From Microbulbifer sp. GL-2 (GTDB taxonomy: Bacteria; Pseudomonadota; Gammaproteobacteria; Pseudomonadales; Cellvibrionaceae), in contig NZ_AP019807.1 of the NCBI RefSeq assembly GCF_007183175.1, positions 2,772,001 to 2,836,000 of the forward strand: a DNA stretch of 64,000 nucleotides, read 5' to 3'. The translations under genes and the position numbers were made by a program. Numbering within the stretch: position 1 is the stretch's first letter; each line of letters starts with the position of its first letter. Under the pieces are notes generated by a model. It ran no database searches, had not been told where the DNA came from, and saw only the letters and a list, made by a program, of their open reading frames with translations. This document shows, piece by piece, positions 52,773-60,489 of the stretch.

Positions 52773-53962
52773 TGACTATGGTTCTTCGTCAAGCTTTTAA
52801 GCCATATTTTCATCCCAGTATGTGTTGTTTTTTACCATCGTATTCAGAATGGTAAGTTGCTTTCTCATACATGCAATGAGGGCCACTTTCTTAGGCTTGC
52901 CAGCGTCGACTAAGCGTTTATACATTGGCTTTAATTTAGGATGGCACTGGATGGCCGACATGATGGAAACAAACAGAACTGTGCGTACGCGATGTCTTCC
53001 GCCTCGAATATATCTCTTACCCTGGAAGCTGCCGCTATCTCGGTTCATTGGGGCGATACCAACGAGTGCAGCAATCTCTTTTCGGTTCAGTTTTCCCAAT
53101 TCCGGTAGTTCGCTCATCAGGGTGTAGGCCAACACATTCCCGACCCCTTTAGCACTTAACAATAGGTCACGTTTTTGTCGCCACTCGGCAATACTGCTAA
53201 CGAGTTTATCCAGCTGCTTGTCGATTACTTCTAACTCTTTTTTAATGGCTTTCAATATGGCTTGAATAGGTTTGTGTACAGATTTAGGCATTCGCTTAAG
53301 GCGGTTCTTTTGCATGGTGCCCATCTCCAAGCACTGGCTTCTTACAGCCAGTAAGTCACTGATATTTCTCAATTTTTCAGGTTTTATCGACGATAGCCTC
53401 GGCTTCATTGCCTCCCCAAAGTGAGCAATGTCGACAGCATCCAGCTTGTCAGTTTTGGCGAGTCGCCCCGCTGACTTTGCAAAGTTTCTTACCTGCGAAG
53501 GATTGCAAACAACTATCGGCAATCCTGCTTTGTGGGCAGCACAGACAAACTCCAGTTCAAGCCTTCCTGTGGACTCGATAAGTACTCTTTTGGGTTTAAG
53601 GGGTTGTAGTTGTTTAATGGCGTCCTTAATACCATCCTTATCATTGGTAACACTAAAGAATTGGCCAGTTGGTCTCACAAAGATATCGAGCTGTTTGCTG
53701 CTAGTATCGATACCGACATTGATCTCTTGAGGTTCCATAAGATAAGCTATCTCCGCCTTGCTATTCGGGCTCGAGGCCCACATGACTATTCGAGTTATGC
53801 CTAGTGAGTGCTTATCACGTTCATACTTGTTATCGGTCTTTTACGAACCGGCGCTGCAGCGAACTGTGATAAACAAGGCCTTCGGTGGCCGCCGAAGGTG
53901 GGTCTCAATTTACCCGTTAGCGAAAAGGGTTTTCAACATCAGAATCGGACAAGAACAACCAT
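52773..53962 (-). mobile_element. IS110/IS1111-family element inserted in attC A
   Basis: About 1190 bases between two ACAAG pentamers (52768-52772 and 53963-53967); exact ends uncertain by about five bases. Near the ends GGTTCTTCGTC (left) and GTTCTTGTC (complement of the right) form short subterminal inverted repeats, as known for the IS1111 group. No clear target duplication beyond ACAAG. The region 53739-53962 upstream of the transposase holds a perfect dyad CCTTCGG/CCGAAGG (53879-53898). A second, truncated copy lies at 63196. Confidence 0.8.
52797..53738 (-). CDS. IS110-family transposase (IS1111 group)
   Basis: 313 residues from ATG 53738 (MEPQEINVGIDTSSKQLD). N-terminal DEDD RuvC-like domain: Asp in VGIDTSSK, Glu in LIESTGRLE, Asp pair in KTDKLDAVDIAHF; C-terminal Transposase_20 domain with the conserved region IPGVG-like SAKGVGNVLAYTLMSELPELG and the Ser nucleophile region IAPMNRDSGSFQGKRYIRGGRHRVR. 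IS1111 members use site-specific recombination guided by their target, and one subgroup is known to hit attC sites. The product appears intact and could still be active. Confidence 0.9.
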   Translation of the reverse strand: MEPQEINVGIDTSSKQLDIFVRPTGQFFSVTNDKDGIKDAIKQLQPLKPKRVLIESTGRLELEFVCAAHKAGLPIVVCNPSQVRNFAKSAGRLAKTDKLDAVDIAHFGEAMKPRLSSIKPEKLRNISDLLAVRSQCLEMGTMQKNRLKRMPKSVHKPIQAILKAIKKELEVIDKQLDKLVSSIAEWRQKRDLLLSAKGVGNVLAYTLMSELPELGKLNRKEIAALVGIAPMNRDSGSFQGKRYIRGGRHRVRTVLFVSIMSAIQCHPKLKPMYKRLVDAGKPKKVALIACMRKQLTILNTMVKNNTYWDENMA

Positions 53963-54104
53963 ACAAGGTGCAGCACAAACGCTTCACTTTGTTGCGCTGG
54001 ACAGCAAAAGCACGTCGCCTTTTGTGTAGGCTACGCCATTTCACACAAAAGGCACCGCACTTTGTCTGCCTGTGTGCACGGCGTTATGGATCATGGAGAT
54101 CTAA

Positions 54105-54653
54105 GTGAAGAATGTAGTTTTTCTGATGTCCCTTATGTATTGCAGTCTTGCAAATGCATCATGTGAAATCGAGCAATACAAAAAATATTTAAATTCTCAA
54201 AGTGTATCGATGCTAGAAGCCACAAAAACTATTTTCGAAGAGGATAAGGTGGCTTTCAAAATCATAAAGCCATTTGTAAAATTTCAGGTACGCTACAACA
54301 AATTAGATATCTATGTAGCAGAAAAATTGAATATTATAGATCCAAGTCTACTTAATACTGGTAGTACGATTTCGAAATTGGTGCCTAGATTTTCGTTAAA
54401 AGTAACTTCAAGTGGTTCATTGGAAAATAGAGTGGATTTAGCTATGGCCAATGATTCCTTCTATACATCGGAAAAGGCGGCGATGAGCGCTGATGAAGAT
54501 TACTATCTATTCCTAAAAGGCATGTCCAGTGAAGAGAAAAAGCAGTTTTTCGCTGCTAGAGAGGTTCTAAATAGTTTTGTGTCAAAAAGTAGCTACTTCC
54601 CTAATGTGCAATCAGCATTTAGCAAACAGTTCAGCGAGGTCTGCAATCCATAA
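54105..54653 (+). CDS. Cassette B: exported protein of unknown function
   Basis: 182 residues from GTG 54105 with GGAG upstream. Signal peptide about 1-19 (MSLMYCSLANA-SC) and then a mostly helical polar protein beginning CEIEQYKKYLNSQ. Two Cys, near each end of the mature chain, could join in the periplasm. Family not recognised. The gene follows the core GTTATGG by only 16 bases. Confidence 0.7.
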   Translation: MKNVVFLMSLMYCSLANASCEIEQYKKYLNSQSVSMLEATKTIFEEDKVAFKIIKPFVKFQVRYNKLDIYVAEKLNIIDPSLLNTGSTISKLVPRFSLKVTSSGSLENRVDLAMANDSFYTSEKAAMSADEDYYLFLKGMSSEEKKQFFAAREVLNSFVSKSSYFPNVQSAFSKQFSEVCNP

Positions 54654-54740
54654 CAAGCGCATGAATTTCGTTCCAGCCCTACGGGCTTCCACCGGACAAT
54701 CGGCGCTATGCGCCGCTTGCCGATTATGCGGGCGTTATGA
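54651..54740 (+). repeat. attC B
   Basis: TAACAAGCGC at left; GCGGGCGTTATGA at right; inner GGACAATCGG/CCGATT pairing. 90 bases. The ATG of the next cassette lies in the core. Confidence 0.9.
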
Positions 54741-55189
54741 GTATCAGGGATATGAAAAGAGTAACGTGGATTGATCCTAGGGATAAATCGGGCCTGCTCC
54801 ATGCAGTTATGGAACAATGCGCAGGAGCCTCCCTTATTTCATTTGAGGGCTCATTGGAGCATTTGTCATTTTATAAATGGCCGAATGCTTCCTATGAAGA
54901 AACGCCAGTGCTTAAACGACAAACTATATCCCCAAAACTAGATTTCGTGATTCTCCCCTTAGATGAAGAAAGTTCCAAAGGCATGTGGAAAGAGCTAACA
55001 GAAAAGGATCATCTGGTTAGAGAAGGCATCATTCATGTGCAGATAGCTATAGAGGGAGAGCTAGTATTTGGTGGTTATGATAATTTCGATAAAGAGTGCA
55101 CTGTTGCATATAAAGGCTTGAGCGAAGGTTTTCTCCAAGACCTTAAAGAGCGAGGCACAATTCGTGGCTATGAACACAAATACTCATAA
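54737..55189 (+). CDS. Cassette C: hypothetical protein
   Basis: 150 residues; ATG 54737 is part of the attC B core GTTATGA, and MKRVTWID at 54752 is an alternative start. No signal peptide or helix; a mixed alpha/beta cytosolic protein with acidic stretches (LPLDEESSKGMWKELTEKD). Not recognised. Its TAA ends inside the next attC (TAACAAG). Confidence 0.65.
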   Translation: MSIRDMKRVTWIDPRDKSGLLHAVMEQCAGASLISFEGSLEHLSFYKWPNASYEETPVLKRQTISPKLDFVILPLDEESSKGMWKELTEKDHLVREGIIHVQIAIEGELVFGGYDNFDKECTVAYKGLSEGFLQDLKERGTIRGYEHKYS

Positions 55190-55277
55190 CAAGTACAAGC
55201 AGGTTGCTGCGGGCCTTTTGGCCCTTCGCGGGACAGCCTACGCTACGATCCGGCCGCCCCTGTTGTAGTCGTTATGT
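55187..55277 (+). repeat. attC C
   Basis: TAACAAGTACAAGCAGG at left, CCTGTTGTAGTCGTTATGT at right. 91 bases, nearly identical to attC E. Confidence 0.92.
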
Positions 55278-55296
55278 GTCATAAGGAGCAGGGAAA

Positions 55297-55590
55297 TTGA
55301 CTGTATTAGTCTGTGAAAGCTTAAGTTTTTTATCTGAAGGTGATGAAATAGCTTTCTTTAATTGGCTTAATTCACTGGAATGTATTTCTCAAATTAAAGG
55401 TGTCAACAATGAGATACAGTTACATCTAACTGACTCGGAAATCTCTTATGATAATCTGCGTGATTTAATCGCAATATTTACTCGTTACGATGTTAACATG
55501 TCTCAATTAAGCCAATTACAAACAGACGAGAATAGAGATTGGTTTTATGATAATAAGTTGGCATTCTGGCATAAAGATGTTTTCGGTTAA
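55297..55590 (+). CDS. Cassette D: hypothetical protein
   Basis: 97 residues from TTG 55297, supported by AAGGAGCAGGG just upstream. An acidic cytosolic protein (LSEGDEIAFFNWLNSLE; DENRDWFYDNKLAFWHKDVFG) with an alternating pattern that suggests a small alpha/beta fold. Family not recognised. Confidence 0.65.
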   Translation: MTVLVCESLSFLSEGDEIAFFNWLNSLECISQIKGVNNEIQLHLTDSEISYDNLRDLIAIFTRYDVNMSQLSQLQTDENRDWFYDNKLAFWHKDVFG

Positions 55591-55605
55591 CAGGCACACT
55601 ACACA

Positions 55606-55683
55606 TAACAAGGCGCTGTTGTCGCAACCTATGGTTGCTGGGACGCCCTGCTACGCAGCGCGCCCCAAAGCTTGGCGTTAAAT
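55606..55683 (+). repeat. attC D
   Basis: TAACAAGGCGCTG at left, AAGCTTGGCGTTAAAT at right; 78 bases. Confidence 0.9.
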
Positions 55684-55687
55684 TTCT

Positions 55688-56101
55688 ATGAGTAAGAATC
55701 AATACCGAACACTAATTGTATTATCGCTAGCCATAGGCTTACTTTCTGGCGTATATGACTATATCTGGCCTGACCCAATAACTGATCAGGTTTTTGATTA
55801 TGTTGTTGAGATTGAGCCAGAGATTGAAGGCACAAAACTTGTTGCGGCTGGCGTATTGGCTGTTGTTGCCATCATTATGGTGCTGGTTTCACTGATCGGC
55901 CTGCTTTTATTCAAGTCATGGGCAAGGCATGTTTATGCTGCTGGATTTGTTACTACATTTGCAGTGTATCCATTCATGGGTATCATGGTTTACAGCGGTT
56001 TTAGCCAAGTGCTCTATGACATATCTATGCTGCTGTCTGGCGTGCTACTGGCATTAATGTATTACTCACCTGTAGCGCTGTACTATGAGCAAAAAATTTA
56101 A
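55688..56101 (+). CDS. Cassette E: four-helix membrane protein
   Basis: 137 residues with helices at about 8-24, 48-72, 78-98 and 107-130, a short loop DPITDQVFDYVVEIEPEIEG after the first, and positive residues placed inside (KSWARH). Inner-membrane protein of unknown role. Starts five bases beyond the previous core, with no clear ribosome site except weak ones inside the attC. Confidence 0.7.
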   Translation: MSKNQYRTLIVLSLAIGLLSGVYDYIWPDPITDQVFDYVVEIEPEIEGTKLVAAGVLAVVAIIMVLVSLIGLLLFKSWARHVYAAGFVTTFAVYPFMGIMVYSGFSQVLYDISMLLSGVLLALMYYSPVALYYEQKI

Positions 56102-56188
56102 CAAGTACAAACAGGTTGCTGCGGGCCTTTGGCCCTTCGCGGGACAGCCTACGCTACGCTCCGGCCGCCCCTGTTGTAGTCGTTAAGC
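56099..56188 (+). repeat. attC E
   Basis: TAACAAGTACAAACAGG at left, CCTGTTGTAGTCGTTAAGC at right; 90 bases; differs from attC C at only a few positions. Confidence 0.92.
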
Positions 56189-56201
56189 TCCACGAGGAAT
56201 C

Positions 56202-56558
56202 ATGCCTAGATCAATTTGGAAGTTACATTTAGATTCTTCGTCAGAAGATTCAGCTAGAAAAATAGTGAATCGATGTATAAAGGCATTCGGTTGTCCACCA
56301 TCTGAATCTACAATAGAAAAGTATTCTAAAGGTGGTTACATGGCTACCTTAGATCTGCTTCACAATGATAAATATTCTTGGTCAGAGGTTGTGGTTGAGG
56401 TTATCGAGTTTGGCCAAAGATTAGGTGGCGGTTGGAGCATGCTAGGCAACATAAGTAGCGAGTCAAATGCTGTTCTTAGCAAAAGTGTGGGTAATCACAT
56501 TGGTATTTCAGGGTTACAGTGGGCAGAGTGGCTGGTTTTAAATGAGCATCAAGCTTAA
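56202..56558 (+). CDS. Cassette F: hypothetical protein
   Basis: 118 residues, cytosolic. CACGAGGAATC gives a ribosome site. A small alpha/beta protein with a Gly-rich turn (EFGQRLGGGWSMLGNISSESNAVL) and IGISGLQWAEWLV near the end. Cassette proteins of this shape can be immunity-like, but no family is recognised. Confidence 0.65.
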   Translation: MPRSIWKLHLDSSSEDSARKIVNRCIKAFGCPPSESTIEKYSKGGYMATLDLLHNDKYSWSEVVVEVIEFGQRLGGGWSMLGNISSESNAVLSKSVGNHIGISGLQWAEWLVLNEHQA

Positions 56559-56645
56559 CAAGTTGCTTAAGTTCACTCCGGGCCTTCGGCCCTCCGCGGG
56601 ACAGCCTACACTGCGTTTCGGCTGCCCCTTAGCAAGGCGTTATGA
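56556..56645 (+). repeat. attC F
   Basis: TAACAAGTTGCTTAAG at left, CCTTAGCAAGGCGTTATGA at right; 90 bases. Core ATG is the start of cassette G. Confidence 0.9.
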
Positions 56646-56950
56646 GTCCATATAGGAAAATCGCATTGTTAAACGTAAGGTTGGCCTTACTTGTTCTGGG
56701 GGTACAGATTTCTGCCTGTACGTCACATCAATATCAGAGTGATTTGTCAGCTGATGAGTTTAGGAAATCGTTTGAACGAGATTGCCAAGTCATAAGTGGT
56801 ATAGAAGAGTTACATTCTTCTACTTGGTACACTGTTGATGAAACAGGAGAGGGGACACATACCAAGGAATCATTTTCGTTAGAGGAAATGTCTGGTTGGT
56901 TGTTGGCCTGTGACAGAGATCCAAATAATGTGTCCAAAATTCGGAAGTAA
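56642..56950 (+). CDS. Cassette G: small lipoprotein
   Basis: 102 residues, ATG in the attC F core. Lipoprotein signal 1-25 with a lipobox ISAC (LLVLGVQISAC-TS). The mature part is about 77 residues, acidic, with Cys in ERDCQVI and LLACDRD. Function unknown; membrane-anchored in the periplasm or outer membrane. Confidence 0.65.
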   Translation: MSPYRKIALLNVRLALLVLGVQISACTSHQYQSDLSADEFRKSFERDCQVISGIEELHSSTWYTVDETGEGTHTKESFSLEEMSGWLLACDRDPNNVSKIRK

Positions 56951-56956
56951 AACTCA

Positions 56957-57097
56957 TAACAAGGCCGGGCAATTTGCTCCGGGCCTGCGGCCCTCCGCGG
57001 GACAGCTTACCTTCTGCACCTTTTGCGCAGGTCGCTGTGCTCCCATTATTGCGCAAAACGCGCACAAGATAAGCTGCCCCTGCCGGCGGCGTTATAC
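56957..57097 (+). repeat. attC G, long form
   Basis: TAACAAGGCCGGGC at left, GCCGGCGGCGTTATAC at right; 141 bases. The long stem has AGCTTACCTTCTGCACC and its partner GCGCACAAGATAAGCT, plus a GCGCAG/TTGCGC inner repeat. Near-identical to attC J. Confidence 0.92.
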
Positions 57098-57112
57098 ATC
57101 TTGGCGGTTTAG

Positions 57113-57460
57113 ATGAAGAGAGTACGTGAAATAGAAATAGCATTAAGGGATTCGATACTAGTTTCTCTCTCGATAGAATATGAGTATTACTCTGAGCTTT
57201 TGAAACAAGGCAACTCAGTTAATATGAAGTTTATTCGCTTTGATGAAGAGATAATTGAATTTCAGTTGCTCAATGTTTTGGAGGCCGACTTTTGCGATGA
57301 TTACTCAGGTGTTTGCGTATCTCACATAAAAGCTTTGAGTCAAAATGATAGAATCACTTTATCATTGGATCCGTACGATGAACGTGTTGATGCTATTGAA
57401 CAGAAAGACAATTTTGTGTTCACGGTTAAGCAATACTATATAAACGTAAGTCAGGTATAA
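57113..57460 (+). CDS. Cassette H: hypothetical protein
   Basis: 115 residues, cytosolic, acidic. Begins MKRVREIEIALRDSILVSL, followed by FIRFDEEIIEFQLLNVLEADFCDDYSG and a strand-rich end. The CDD...C pair might bind metal. Family not recognised. Confidence 0.65.
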   Translation: MKRVREIEIALRDSILVSLSIEYEYYSELLKQGNSVNMKFIRFDEEIIEFQLLNVLEADFCDDYSGVCVSHIKALSQNDRITLSLDPYDERVDAIEQKDNFVFTVKQYYINVSQV

Positions 57461-57547
57461 CAAGGTGATGATGTTCGTTCCGGCCCTGCGGGCCTCCACC
57501 GGACAGCCCACGCTACGCGTGGTCTGCCGCATATCACGGCGTTAGGT
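57458..57547 (+). repeat. attC H
   Basis: TAACAAGGTGATGATG at left, CATATCACGGCGTTAGGT at right; 90 bases. Confidence 0.9.
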
Positions 57548-57558
57548 ATCTAAAGAAT

Positions 57559-58041
57559 ATGGGGATTCTATATCATGTACACTGCCCTGAAGCAGATCTT
57601 AAAGAATGGGTTGAAACCGAATTCAATCTTAAATTTCCACATGGTCCTTCCCGCTGGCCGACTGTAGAAGAATTAAAATCCGTAGTAGAGCAATTTACAG
57701 GATTTAAAATTAAATATAATGAAAATAAAAATGGTATTCCCCATCAGGTCGTAATGGATTTTGTGGAAGAACCAAAAGATAGGCTATATGCATTAATAAA
57801 TATTGAGAATAAAGATGAAAAAGGTCAAGAATCCGCATTTTGGTTTGAAAAGGGATCAACTGAATTAAATATTGCAATTACTTATGCAGTTTCTAAGTTT
57901 ACAGGGCCAATTGTAATTATTGCAGACTGTGGTGGTCCACCAATAATAGTTGACTATTCATCATGCACGTTAAGCCCCATAGATCAATGGATTGATATTA
58001 CAAGTAAAGATTGGCAGAGATTTTATAATGAGGCCAGATAG
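57559..58041 (+). CDS. Cassette I: hypothetical protein
   Basis: 160 residues, cytosolic. HCPEADLKEWVETEFNLKFP at the N-terminus; then FWFEKGSTELNIAITYAVSKFTGPIVIIADCGGPPIIVD, which resembles a beta-alpha-beta segment. Most AT-rich of the cassettes. Family not recognised. Confidence 0.65.
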   Translation: MGILYHVHCPEADLKEWVETEFNLKFPHGPSRWPTVEELKSVVEQFTGFKIKYNENKNGIPHQVVMDFVEEPKDRLYALINIENKDEKGQESAFWFEKGSTELNIAITYAVSKFTGPIVIIADCGGPPIIVDYSSCTLSPIDQWIDITSKDWQRFYNEAR

Positions 58042-58062
58042 TCACCTGCAGCTAATAATACC

Positions 58063-58146
58063 TAACAAATTTAGGCAACCTCGCCCTTCGGGCTGGACAG
58101 CCTGCAACGCGTTTCGCGCTGGCTGCCGTTGCTAAAGGCGTTAAGC
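58063..58146 (+). repeat. attC I
   Basis: TAACAAATTTAGGCAAC at left, GTTGCTAAAGGCGTTAAGC at right; 84 bases. Confidence 0.9.
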
Positions 58147-58156
58147 ATCAAGTTAT

Positions 58157-58516
58157 ATGACTAGAGAACTTTCAAAAAAGGAATACACCCTGGCAAGGTG
58201 GCTCCTTGAGAACGGAAATGAAGATGCTCGAGAATACATAGATCAATTGGAGCAAGCAGAGGCTACCGATTGGATATGCGATTGTGGTTGCGCTAGCTTC
58301 AATTTCAAGATCAAAGGCAAGCCTGAGGCGGAGCCGGGAGTTCACATTTTGAGTGATTATCTATTCGGAGATGAGGACTCTCTAGCAGGTGTATTCATAT
58401 TCTCAAGTCGCGGTGTGCTTAGCGGTCTTGAAGTATATGGCTTAGCAGTTGAGGCACCTTCAATATTACCCGAGCCATCTGATCTGCGCCCTATGGAGGC
58501 AGGGCCAAATGCTTAA
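58157..58516 (+). CDS. Cassette J: hypothetical protein with a Cys cluster
   Basis: 119 residues, cytosolic. Helical N-terminus (KKEYTLARWLLENGNEDAREYIDQLEQA) then DWICDCGCASFNFKIKG with three close Cys that may hold zinc, then a beta-rich part (GVFIFSSRGVLSGLEVYGL). The C-terminus is Pro-rich. Seen by pattern as a possible metal-binding fold; no family recognised. Confidence 0.65.
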   Translation: MTRELSKKEYTLARWLLENGNEDAREYIDQLEQAEATDWICDCGCASFNFKIKGKPEAEPGVHILSDYLFGDEDSLAGVFIFSSRGVLSGLEVYGLAVEAPSILPEPSDLRPMEAGPNA

Positions 58517-58654
58517 CAAGGCCGGGCAATTTGCTCCGGGCCTATGGCCCTCCGCGGGACAGCTTACCTTGTGCACCTTTTGCGCAGGTCGCTTTGCTCC
58601 CATTATTGCGCAAAAAGCACACAAGGTAAGCTGCCCCTGCCGGCGGCGTTAAGT
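58514..58654 (+). repeat. attC J, long form
   Basis: 141 bases, TAACAAGGCCGGGC to GCCGGCGGCGTTAAGT; differs from attC G by a handful of bases. Confidence 0.92.
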
Positions 58655-58678
58655 TCACCTAGATACGGAAATCCGACG

Positions 58679-59128
58679 TTGAAAAATCTATCTCTATTTT
58701 TAGTGCTTCTTTTAAGCCCCTTTGTCTATGGAAAGGAAATGAATATTGTCGAGAAGTATCAGTACTATTCAGAAAACAATGAATGGGAAAAGGCTCTACC
58801 AGTAATTCGAGAGATCATTGATCGATCACCTAAAATCCCAACAAGCTGGTTCAACTACGGCATCACCCTTGAAAATCTTGGGAAGCATTCAGAAGCAGTC
58901 CAGGCCTTCTTTAATGCCTATCAACTTCAACCTGATGATTATCGTGCACAATACAGAATATTTCGAAATTTGGCGTTAGCTAAAGACACAGATAGATTTG
59001 TAAAATTTGTCAGTATCGAAGCCAAGAAAACCCCTGGAATAATAGATATGATTGCTGGCATTGATGATTTCAAAGAAATGCGAGCTACAGATCAATATAA
59101 AGAGTTCTTGCGAAGCAATGAACATTGA
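58679..59128 (+). CDS. Cassette K: exported TPR-like protein
   Basis: 149 residues from TTG 58679 (MKNLSLFLVLLLSPFVYG-KE). A signal peptide is followed by helical repeats: YQYYSENNEWEKALPVIREIIDRSPKIP, then SWFNYGITLENLGKHSEAVQAFFNAYQLQPDD with the TPR residues (W-LG-Y-A-F-P). It should act as a protein-binding scaffold in the periplasm. The frame runs upstream through the attC, but that part is not protein-like. Confidence 0.65.
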   Translation: MKNLSLFLVLLLSPFVYGKEMNIVEKYQYYSENNEWEKALPVIREIIDRSPKIPTSWFNYGITLENLGKHSEAVQAFFNAYQLQPDDYRAQYRIFRNLALAKDTDRFVKFVSIEAKKTPGIIDMIAGIDDFKEMRATDQYKEFLRSNEH

Positions 59129-59133
59129 GAACT

Positions 59134-59209
59134 TAACAAGCCTGCGCAGCACCGCCCACTGCGTGGGCTGGACAGCCGCAAGCGGCTGCCGCTGGCAGAG
59201 GCGTTAGAA
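59134..59209 (+). repeat. attC K
   Basis: TAACAAGCCTGCGCAGC at left, GCTGGCAGAGGCGTTAGAA at right; 76 bases, the shortest in the array. Confidence 0.88.
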
Positions 59210-59219
59210 GTGCATAGGT

Positions 59220-59555
59220 ATGAAGACTGTAATCACTATTCTGGCTTTGTTTCTTTTAGTTGCCTGCACAGGGAATATAATCAAAGGTGAATGGCACCAT
59301 GCAAGTGATCAAAACCGCACTCTGATAAGATTTGAAAATGGAGGTGATTGTTTCATCTTTGTGGGTGGGCCTGTCGATGGTATGGCTTCCGAGTGTAAGT
59401 ATCAAAAAATAGGGGCGAATTCTTACGAATTGTGGTTCCTGGATGAAGTGGGAAATACAGAGGAAGGTGATTATTTACCACTTACTTACGATCAAGAGAA
59501 AGACACCATAACCGTTATAGCTGAGGAGCGTAATATTGAGCTTCGTAGAAAATAG
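59220..59555 (+). CDS. Cassette L: small lipoprotein
   Basis: 111 residues. Lipobox LVAC after a short hydrophobic stretch (ILALFLLVAC-TG), then a beta-rich domain: GEWHHASDQNRTLIRFENGGDCFIF, then ANSYELWFLDEVGNTEEGDYLPLTYDQEKDTITVIAE. The strand pattern resembles small lipocalin-like or META-like single-sheet domains, but no firm family. Confidence 0.68.
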   Translation: MKTVITILALFLLVACTGNIIKGEWHHASDQNRTLIRFENGGDCFIFVGGPVDGMASECKYQKIGANSYELWFLDEVGNTEEGDYLPLTYDQEKDTITVIAEERNIELRRK

Positions 59556-59564
59556 CTTCACTTC

Positions 59565-59663
59565 TAACAAGGTGGTGTTGTTCGCCGCGCAGAAGACGCG
59601 CGGCTGGGACAGCCTACACGCCGCTTCGCTCTGTTTCGGCTGCCCCAAACCACGGCGTTAAGT
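59565..59663 (+). repeat. attC L
   Basis: TAACAAGGTGGTGTTG at left, AACCACGGCGTTAAGT at right; 99 bases. Confidence 0.9.
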
Positions 59664-59675
59664 GTCTAATCAAGA

Positions 59676-59933
59676 ATGAGCAAAGTTATCGAGAAAATGT
59701 GGCTTTTACCGTTGGTGCTAGCACTGCTTGTGATTTTTTCATTTGTAGCAGTGTTAATAGGGCTTTTCCCAATGCCCTACTATTTCGGTTTGGTCATACC
59801 GTATCTCGTAGTCGGTAATCTGGGATTAATTACCTACGTAGCTGCCAGGCATAAAAAGCAGCTACTAAAGGTATCTTTGGTTAGTATGATTTCCCTAGGG
59901 TTGGCATATTTATGGGCAATACAAACGGCATAA
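59676..59933 (+). CDS. Cassette M: three-helix membrane protein
   Basis: 85 residues, nearly all hydrophobic: helices about 10-30, 36-56 and 64-82, with KK between helices two and three. Unknown role, inner membrane. Confidence 0.65.
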   Translation: MSKVIEKMWLLPLVLALLVIFSFVAVLIGLFPMPYYFGLVIPYLVVGNLGLITYVAARHKKQLLKVSLVSMISLGLAYLWAIQTA

Positions 59934-59945
59934 GTGCCAAACACT

Positions 59946-60042
59946 TAACAAACATAGGCAACATTGCCCGCGAAAAACGCGGGCTGGACGGCTTACACTA
60001 CGCTTTGCTCCGTTCCAGCCGCCGTTGCTATGGGCGTTATGT
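59946..60042 (+). repeat. attC M
   Basis: TAACAAACATAGGCAAC at left, GTTGCTATGGGCGTTATGT at right; 97 bases. Confidence 0.9.
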
Positions 60043-60057
60043 GTAAAAGAGGAAGTT

Positions 60058-60396
60058 GTGCTAACTCCATATAATATGGCATTCGCTTGCTTGGATTGTC
60101 GTAAGTCATTCAAGCGAGAATTCAACTTGTCTAAAGAATGCCCTAGTGAGCTTACCTGTCCAGATTGTGGTGGGCCATCCCATAATTTTGGCAGGCACTT
60201 CAAAGCACCCAAGAAAACTGACTTAAGGCAATGGAAAAAGGTCGCGTTTCTATTTGAGCATGGCTTTAGGTTTCAGAAAATACGTATCGGTTCCGGTCAT
60301 CATGACGTTGTGCCCTATCCTGAAACATTGGAACAAGCGAAGGAATTTGTGGTTAAGTACAAAAAATATGCAATCGTTCCAAGTGAATACACATAA
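60058..60396 (+). CDS. Cassette N: zinc-ribbon protein
   Basis: 112 residues from GTG 60058, with AGAGGAAG upstream. Two CxxC pairs, ACLDCRKSF and TCPDCGGPS, spaced by about 20 residues, make an N-terminal zinc ribbon; the rest (LRQWKKVAFLFEHGFRFQKIRIG) is basic and may bind nucleic acid. Similar short zinc-ribbon proteins are frequent among integron cassettes; function unknown. Confidence 0.7.
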   Translation: MLTPYNMAFACLDCRKSFKREFNLSKECPSELTCPDCGGPSHNFGRHFKAPKKTDLRQWKKVAFLFEHGFRFQKIRIGSGHHDVVPYPETLEQAKEFVVKYKKYAIVPSEYT

Positions 60397-60480
60397 CAAA
60401 CCGCAGCAATCGCTTCCGTTGGTCGCTGGGACAGCCAAAACGCTGCGCTTATTTGTCTGCCCCTGTGCGGGGCGTTAAGC
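60394..60480 (+). repeat. attC N
   Basis: TAACAAACCGCAGC at left, GTGCGGGGCGTTAAGC at right; 87 bases. Confidence 0.9.
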
Positions 60481-60489
60481 ATCATAGAT

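Larger units (their letters stand above)
52766..54089 (+). repeat. attC A, split by an IS1111-attC element
   Basis: Left end TAACAAG at 52766-52772; right part 53968-54089 ending in GTTATGG. Put together they give a site of about 129 bases with matching ends: AACAAGGTGCAGCAC against the complement of GTGTGCACGGCGTT. ACAAG stands on both sides of the insertion. Confidence 0.8.

Noticed and set aside
53758..54108. Plus-strand frames of 116 and 73 codons between the IS and cassette B
   Set aside because: They lie over the IS end and attC A and read as basic, low-complexity translations of stem-loop DNA; not genes.
58544..58678. Longer N-terminus of cassette K reaching into attC J
   Set aside because: The part before 58679 is a translation of the attC stem; a signal peptide begins at TTG 58679.
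54651..60480. Regularly spaced palindromic repeats as a CRISPR array
   Set aside because: Repeats are 76-141 bases, vary in the middle, are separated by ORFs of 250-550 bases, and share only attC-type ends; no cas genes.
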